Positions 58,372 to 64,000 of a DNA stretch of 64,000 nucleotides are shown here, piece by piece. The notes beneath the pieces were generated by a model. That model saw only the letters and a list, made by a program, of their open reading frames with translations. It searched no databases and was not told the origin of the DNA. Where the stretch lies: positions 6,166,879 through 6,230,878 of the forward strand of contig NC_067206.1 of assembly GCF_026262505.1 (NCBI RefSeq), written 5' to 3'. Numbering within the stretch: the first letter of the stretch is position 1; each line of letters opens with the position of its first letter. Source of the DNA: Trichomonas vaginalis G3 (lineage: Eukaryota > Parabasalia > Trichomonadida > Trichomonadidae). The position numbers were made by a program, and so were the translations under genes.

Positions 58372-60411
58372 ATGAAGTCTATTCCTCCTGCCAATTTATG
58401 CACAACAGACTTCCCAATTGGTGACCTCAAAGCCCCACAATATGCTGCCGGCTTGACACCAAAAGAACTCCAATATGCTGCAAATATGATTCTTGCCCAA
58501 AATGCTGGTGCTTTAGTTCTTTTTGACCAAGTTTCCAAAGAATCAAAGAAGATTCATGCTTTCCTCAGTGCCTTCCTTACAGAAACACCAATCGAAAAGC
58601 TCAGAAACGCAGAACAAAACTCACCTCTCTTCTACTTGTTAGAATTTGCATGCGCATTCTATTACAACTCAGGAAACTATCTCGGCTTTGGTGATACAAA
58701 GTTTGTACCACGTTTAACAAAGGAACAACTCCGCGAAATCGTTAAAGAGAACGCCCACGTTTCCAAACTCCTCGACGAATGCATTGAAGACATCTACGAC
58801 GTCTCCGGTCCAAAGTCACAGCTTGGATTTAACCCAGATGGATGCACAGTCTACTATCAACCAGATGATTTCACACAGAGTGAAGCAGAAGGCATCGATC
58901 AGGTTCTCAAGGCTGCAGGCGTAAGAATTGAGAACACAGCAATCATCCGTCATGCTGATAAATACGAAGTTTCAGTTGCATCAATCGAAGTCGACGAAAA
59001 AGGCCAAAAGGTCGGAACATACAACGGAAAGGATGTTTACGTTACAAAGGGACGCTCCTCAGAAGCTCTCAAGAAGGTTGTTAAGCACCTCAACGAAGCA
59101 TTGAAGAACGTAGCTAACGATACACAGGCAGAGATGATCAAATGCCTTATCGAACACTTCACAACCGGTTCCGTGGCCGCCCATGTCAAATACAGTGAGC
59201 ATTGGGTTAAAGATGTCGATCCAGTTGTAGAAACACATACAGGCTTCATTGAGAACTACCGCGATCCAAAGGGATGCCGCTGCGAGTTCGAAGGCCTTGT
59301 TTCATGCGTCGACAAGAACGAATCCGTCGCTCTTCATAATTTTGTCGATTCATCAGCAACAATCCTCAAATTATTACCATATCCAAAGGAATACGAGCGT
59401 GCTACATTCAATCCACCATCATACAACGCATTAAACATCTTACAAATGACATCTACAGGATATCCGATCGGAATTAACATTCCAAACTACGACGAAATCC
59501 GCTTAAACGTCGGATTCAAAAACGTCACCCTTTCCAACGTTCTCTCCTCCGTCGCTGTCCAGAAGAGTGTCTTAGATATCCTCGATCCTTCAATCCGCGA
59601 CGTATTTTCAGAGTACTGCGAGCAAATTGAGTCTCTCGCTGTTGCCGCCCACGAACTCTACGGCCACGGCAGCGGTCGCCTTCTCAAGCAGAAGGACATT
59701 GAAGGAGGTAAAGTAGATGATCTTCTCAACCCAGGCCGTAAAGTCGAAACTTGCTGGCCAGAAGATGGCACATCCTTCGATCAGATGTTTGGCGCTTGCT
59801 CATCAGCTTACGAGGAATGCCGTGCTGAAACAACAGCTGTTTACCTCACTTTCTTCGATGAAGTTCTCGATATTTTCAATGTGGCCAAAGATAAAAGTGT
59901 CAGGAGGAACTTCCTCTTTGTCACCATTGTCAAGATGCTTGTTGCAGGTCTCCGCTCGATGTGGTGCTACTCCGCAGAGGCTAAGAGGTGGACACAGGCA
60001 CACTCCGCTGCAAGATTCGCCATCCTCAGAGCTTGCATCATGTGGGGCCGCGGTGCTGCAGAAGTTAAGAAGCTTCCTGATGGCGGATACCAGCTCTTCG
60101 TCGATATCAACAAGCTCGACGGAATCCAGGACGCAATCACAAGGCTCCTCAAGCACCTCACTTACTACAAGTCAACATGTCTTCCTGGCCCAGGAGCAGA
60201 TTTCTTCGCAGCGATGACAGCTATCGATGACAGATGGATGGCAGTGAAGAAGTTCATCGACGCACAGCCAAGGAAGAGACCTGCTTACTGCGGTGGCGTC
60301 GTTCGCGGTGAAGCTGGCAATTACAAGATTGAATCTGTTGTCCAAGACAAGGCAACACCACTCGATGTCGCTCTTACATTTGTTGAGAATATTAACCGTG
60401 CTTCTCAGTAA
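58372..60411 (+). CDS. DPP3: Dipeptidyl peptidase III (M49)
   Basis: A 679-residue cytosolic zinc exopeptidase that releases dipeptides from the N-terminus of short peptides. The family-specific zinc motif HEXXGH is present as HELYGH at residues 427-432, followed by GSGRLL, and the second zinc-ligand motif appears as EECRAE at about 481-486, matching DPP III. Other family blocks are FNPDGCTVYYQ near 162 and GYPIGINIPNYDEIR. Length is close to that of human and yeast DPP III. Codon usage is more GC-rich than in neighbouring genes, which in trichomonads usually marks strong expression. The Inr sets the start. Confidence 0.97.
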   Translation: MKSIPPANLCTTDFPIGDLKAPQYAAGLTPKELQYAANMILAQNAGALVLFDQVSKESKKIHAFLSAFLTETPIEKLRNAEQNSPLFYLLEFACAFYYNSGNYLGFGDTKFVPRLTKEQLREIVKENAHVSKLLDECIEDIYDVSGPKSQLGFNPDGCTVYYQPDDFTQSEAEGIDQVLKAAGVRIENTAIIRHADKYEVSVASIEVDEKGQKVGTYNGKDVYVTKGRSSEALKKVVKHLNEALKNVANDTQAEMIKCLIEHFTTGSVAAHVKYSEHWVKDVDPVVETHTGFIENYRDPKGCRCEFEGLVSCVDKNESVALHNFVDSSATILKLLPYPKEYERATFNPPSYNALNILQMTSTGYPIGINIPNYDEIRLNVGFKNVTLSNVLSSVAVQKSVLDILDPSIRDVFSEYCEQIESLAVAAHELYGHGSGRLLKQKDIEGGKVDDLLNPGRKVETCWPEDGTSFDQMFGACSSAYEECRAETTAVYLTFFDEVLDIFNVAKDKSVRRNFLFVTIVKMLVAGLRSMWCYSAEAKRWTQAHSAARFAILRACIMWGRGAAEVKKLPDGGYQLFVDINKLDGIQDAITRLLKHLTYYKSTCLPGPGADFFAAMTAIDDRWMAVKKFIDAQPRKRPAYCGGVVRGEAGNYKIESVVQDKATPLDVALTFVENINRASQ

Positions 60412-60534
60412 AAACTTTATATCATTTTTTATATATAAATCTTTTTTTATTTATTTAAATCTTGTATGATGATAAGTAATGTTGAATGAACTTTTCAATC
60501 AAGTTTATTTGCATAGAATATAAGAGAAAACTCT

Positions 60535-61702
60535 TTATTTTGTCTTGTTTGAAATAAATATTGATACCATTTCTTCGTTATTTTCACTGTTTGCTAGTTG
60601 GAGAGGGGTTAATTCATCTCCGTCTTTAGCATTGATATCTGCACCATTTGAAATAAGAATTTCTGCAGTTTCTTTGTTATTAAACTTGGCTGCATCATAA
60701 AGAGGGGTAGATCCATCTCCGTCTTTAGCATTGATATCTGCACCATTTGAAATAAGAATTTCTGCAGTTTCTTTGCTATTTTTCTTGGCTGCATCATGAA
60801 GAGGGGTAGATCCATCTCCGTCTTTAGCATTGATATCTGCACCATTAGAAATAAAATATTCTAAAAGTGATGAAAGATGGAAATTCGGAGAATAAACAAA
60901 ACATGTGTTGATGTCATTTGTTTGATCCAAATAAACTAAAAATGATTGAAGATTATTGTATATAGAGCACAATTTTAAATCAATTTTTATATTGTGTTCA
61001 TTCATCAAAAATGTTACGAAATCAATGTTGTGTGATATAATTGCATATTCCATGCATACTTCATCTGGTTTTTGTACTTTCAAGCATTCATTTATAATGT
61101 CTGTATTTCCACCCAAAAATGAATATCTGAGACAAATTGGAGTGATTTTTGATTGAAATTTCGTTCTTAAAAACTTAAAACAATCAACAGATCCATGATA
61201 ACAACATAGTTCAAGTAATGCATTATCAAATCCTGAAAATGGATATAAATCACTAAATAATATTTGATCTTTATCAAATCCTTCTTTTTCTGTAAAATTT
61301 ATCAATGCTATTTTGTCATCATCCATAATAGATTTGTAAATTGTTTTTTGGTCGTGAATATCAGATGAATAATGAGAATCTTCATAATCGTTAAAACTTT
61401 TTTCTTCGTTTTCATTCAATACTATTTAGATGGTATTCGTCAACAATTTGTTTGGCAATCGCTAAATATGATTTCATGTAGCGGTTGTTATAAATTGAAA
61501 GTTGGGATATTGCAGCGATTATCGCATCAGGCCGAATATGATAACAGTCAATCAGGTTTTGTTTGATTTTTTTGTAAATTGCGTTTAATTTTTCTTCGTC
61601 ATTTGTTTTCAGCCGGTACAAAGCATTGTAGACATCATTATATCCTGTATAAATCTCCATCAATTTGTCATAATGAGTTTGGTTAATTTCTCCCTTGGAC
61701 AT
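60535..61702 (-). pseudogene. Ankyrin-family gene with a frameshift
   Basis: From ATG 61702 the first 97 residues (YDKLMEIYTGYNDVYNALYR to AKQIVDEYHLNSIE) form the trichomonad ankyrin-family N-terminus and end at a stop at 61412. The next frame, overlapping by 8 bases, continues with the expected family sequence (SFNDYEDSHYSSDIHD), about 290 residues with ankyrin repeats to the natural stop at 60535. A single-base shift near 61415 would join them. It is either a young pseudogene, a sequencing error or, less likely, programmed frameshifting. The last repeats (GADINAKDGDGSTPLHDAAK) are nearly identical at the DNA level. Confidence 0.85.
60600..60845 (-). repeat. Near-identical 99-bp ankyrin coding repeats
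   Basis: Three units of 99 bp (33 codons), two of them almost base-for-base the same, encode consecutive ankyrin repeats. Such identity suggests recent unequal exchange or gene conversion. Confidence 0.85.
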
Positions 61703-62408
61703 CAACCAAAAATTTGAGATGTCATAATTTTACATAAATTTCATTTTCAAAAGAAGAGCTATATTCCAATAATGGTTTGTTTCATCAACAATTGCTCCAT
61801 GGATACTAAATATGAAATTTTGCAGAATTCTTTTTTATTAACTCTTGATGTGTAATTGATTATATTAGGAGAGAAGCATCAAATACTATTTGTCCAATTA
61901 CATTAAAAGGGAGGACAAATTTTAAAATAAATCGTTTATGAGGGATTTTTTTCATATCCAGTCTGAATTTACCTTCAGTTATACAATTTTTATGTATTTT
62001 TCTTTTTGCAAATCGAAATATTTAAAAATTGAACAATTCAATTTAAATATTAATAAGAATTAATGCCCAGCCAAGTCTCACTAACTCATGTAGGTGTAAT
62101 TATTTAATTAGCATTGTTTTGCTAGGACTCTGATAAAATGATGATTTGATGAAAAGTTATCAAGAAAAGTTTATTGCCGCTTTGAAGTCAAATAAAGTGT
62201 ATGATGGATACCATCATTGGGGAATGAAATGCATGTAAGGTTTTATAAAAATTATTTCAAATCACTTTTTTTACAAAATCTGATTCATTTTGATTCAGAA
62301 TAGAAAAAATTGAAAAATAAGGTGTACAAAGACCTATGTAGTATTTTTTATTTTGTAAACCATTTCAGAAATTTTTTTGTAAAGAAATTGATCGCCTGTT
62401 TATAAATT
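61703..62408. other. Intergenic, no gene seen
   Basis: Divergent AT-rich spacer. The TCAAATTT just upstream of 61702 is a weak Inr-like word, also present before the GP63-like gene. Confidence 0.45.
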
Positions 62409-64000
62409 ATGGAGGAATATGGTATTCAATGGGATTTCACACGGTATAATCGATCTTCTGATAAAAAGAAGGTTAAGTATCGTGTTGCTACAGCATATGA
62501 CATTAAAATATTTAAACAATGTCCAGTTTTGTCCCTATTGAATCTCAAAAATGATCAATCATACTATAAAAATATGAGATCGATTGTAGAATCTATATCA
62601 GGTAAGAATTTCCCTGATCCTCAAAACCAAAAGTCAGCATTTTTATCAAAAATTAAGGCAAATAAAAAAATATTGACGCCTGAAACGCCAGAGGAAGTGA
62701 TGGATCACATAAGCCTGCTTCCCAATACATTCGATATTTATCAATACATGTATAATTTTCAAGAAAGTTTACAAAAACCCCAACTTTTTTTTGAGACAAC
62801 GAAATTAGTAATCAATAGCAAAAAAATTGTGCACAACATAGAATTATACGAACAATTATTTGTACACCTCTCGCCATTTTTACTTCAATTCAAATCCAAC
62901 CCTGATTATCATATCTTTGAACAGCAATGCATTATCATGAGCCTTTTTGAAGCAATTGTGCTTAGTTATCCCATAGAATTAAAGCAATACGCCGCATTTG
63001 TAGAGAGAGTAATCAATTGCTTTATAAATTTAATTATTCATTCCCGCGAAAGTATACAAATGTGTGCATGGAGATACCTCACATTTATCGTAAAAGTAGC
63101 TGTATTCCGTGTTAGTGAACCTGTTGCTGTTAGTTTAGTGGAAAATATCGTTACAAAGATTATTCACATACCGCAGATTCATCAGATGCTTTACCACTTA
63201 CTAGTTACGATGAAAGATGTCTTTTTTCTCCCTGTCATTTACTTTTCTTCTCAAATTTTGAAAAGAGTTGAATTTGATCAGCGAGATTTGCAAAATATCA
63301 TGAATGTTTGCAGGAAGAACCCAAGGATCAGACGTCCTTTTCCTATCATACGATATATGCTGCAACATTCCATTTATCCGTCTGAAAAAACTTCAATTTG
63401 TTTTTTGATCTTGAGTGAAAACAAAAGATACTTCAAGACATGCAAGTTTTTGGTCAGATGGTCGAGAGTATATATAAAAAGAACCTTCCAATGGCTTGTA
63501 ATCGCTAGAAAAGCAAATAGATATTATCATTTTCGCAGATACGTTGCTTACAACCTTTGGAAGCTCTACAACCTCAATATACCTAATATATCTGAATCTA
63601 TTGAGGTTGCTGCATCTTCTCTTTTGTATTTTTACCCAAATTTTCCGGATGTGGCCGGATATTTCCAGATTTCCACAATTGAGCCTGAGTTCCAAGAAGA
63701 ATTCAAATATCTATGCTATAACATGGATAATTTGAAATTTCAATTATTATATCCGGCTGGTTGCTTCAAACCACGTGAAGAAGTTGACAACAAGCCGCAA
63801 CAGACTCCCGAGGGTTCCGATGATGAAAATAATGACAACTATGATCAGAATCATAATTCTCAGTATAAAGTTGATGGAAACTTGGATTCAGACGAATTAA
63901 ATGAAGAAAATGAACTTATAGAGAACTATGTTCAATTTGAATTCCCTCCTGTTGAGTATTCCTCTGTAAATTCGACCAAATCTTTTACGAAGAAGAGTAA
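62409..64000 (+). CDS. Unrecognised large protein, N-terminal 530 aa (runs off window)
   Basis: An uninterrupted frame from ATG 62409 (MEEYGIQWDFTRYNR) to the end of the window. The protein appears helical, with many bulky residues and a pattern like an armadillo/HEAT or other alpha-solenoid (for example LYEQLFVHLSPFLLQF and VINCFINLIIHSRESIQ). After about residue 455 it turns acidic and Asn/Asp/Glu-rich (PEGSDDENNDNYDQNHN), probably a disordered linker to a later domain. There is no signal peptide or membrane segment. I do not recognise the family. No canonical Inr is evident upstream. Confidence 0.85.
   Translation, partial: MEEYGIQWDFTRYNRSSDKKKVKYRVATAYDIKIFKQCPVLSLLNLKNDQSYYKNMRSIVESISGKNFPDPQNQKSAFLSKIKANKKILTPETPEEVMDHISLLPNTFDIYQYMYNFQESLQKPQLFFETTKLVINSKKIVHNIELYEQLFVHLSPFLLQFKSNPDYHIFEQQCIIMSLFEAIVLSYPIELKQYAAFVERVINCFINLIIHSRESIQMCAWRYLTFIVKVAVFRVSEPVAVSLVENIVTKIIHIPQIHQMLYHLLVTMKDVFFLPVIYFSSQILKRVEFDQRDLQNIMNVCRKNPRIRRPFPIIRYMLQHSIYPSEKTSICFLILSENKRYFKTCKFLVRWSRVYIKRTFQWLVIARKANRYYHFRRYVAYNLWKLYNLNIPNISESIEVAASSLLYFYPNFPDVAGYFQISTIEPEFQEEFKYLCYNMDNLKFQLLYPAGCFKPREEVDNKPQQTPEGSDDENNDNYDQNHNSQYKVDGNLDSDELNEENELIENYVQFEFPPVEYSSVNSTKSFTKKS

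Noticed and set aside
58139..58375. A 78-residue frame before DPP3
   Set aside because: No ATG start, and it overlaps the DPP3 initiator.
59717..60217. 166-residue frame within DPP3
   Set aside because: Shadow of GC-rich coding sequence; DPP3 itself is unambiguous.
1..64000. Spliceosomal introns and tRNA or rRNA genes
   Set aside because: No trichomonad-type intron (GTATGT start with ACTAACACACAG-type end) and no cloverleaf or rRNA-like sequence was recognised; a covariance search would be needed to be certain.

Overview
The window looks like nuclear DNA of a parabasalid protist, most like Trichomonas vaginalis or a close relative. I could not run a database search, so the species is inferred. 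The evidence is: AT-rich, apparently intronless protein genes; several start codons 10-30 bases after a TCA(C/T)(T/A)-type initiator (Inr), which is the known trichomonad core promoter; three BspA-like leucine-rich surface proteins; ankyrin proteins with the trichomonad-type helical N-terminus; a GP63-like metalloprotease; and Mutator-like DNA transposons.

Layout. 1-16 kb: a truncated PMT-like mannosyltransferase, an unrecognised protein, and a BspA-like gene and an ankyrin gene that diverge from an almost non-existent spacer, then a TOR-type giant kinase. 16-21 kb: a decayed ankyrin gene. Its head survives behind an intact promoter but carries an in-frame TAA, and its tail is a chain of ankyrin fragments separated by a 37-bp purine-rich minisatellite, with a TIR-bounded element inserted in it. 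21-33 kb: a 1,522-residue BET-like chromatin protein (degenerate bromodomain, about 1,000 residues of Q/N/S-rich sequence, AT-hooks, NET-like C-terminus), a divergent pair of BspA-like genes, and a relic of a BET-like gene tail. 33-44 kb: a gene-poor mobile-element landscape. It holds GC-rich hairpins and a large head-to-head palindrome of Mutator-like transposase genes, the right arm intact and the left arm broken by two younger insertions, all flanked by 425-bp direct repeats. 44-64 kb: a dense housekeeping and surface region with GP63-like protease, VPS26, a pseudouridine synthase, a Cys-rich membrane protein, a kelch protein, a MINDY-like deubiquitinase, a Sel1/CS-like protein with a His/Cys tail, a small bromodomain-like protein, a CTD-type phosphatase, dipeptidyl peptidase III, a frameshifted ankyrin gene and a large gene running off the right edge.

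The most unusual signal is a pair of short TIR-bounded elements (17815-18759 and 38870-40004). Each has a core that is an array of long DNA hairpins with the same four-hairpin order and the same 249-250 bp period. Stem sequences differ between the two arrays but pairing is kept on both sides, while some loops and motifs are conserved. I do not recognise this element class.
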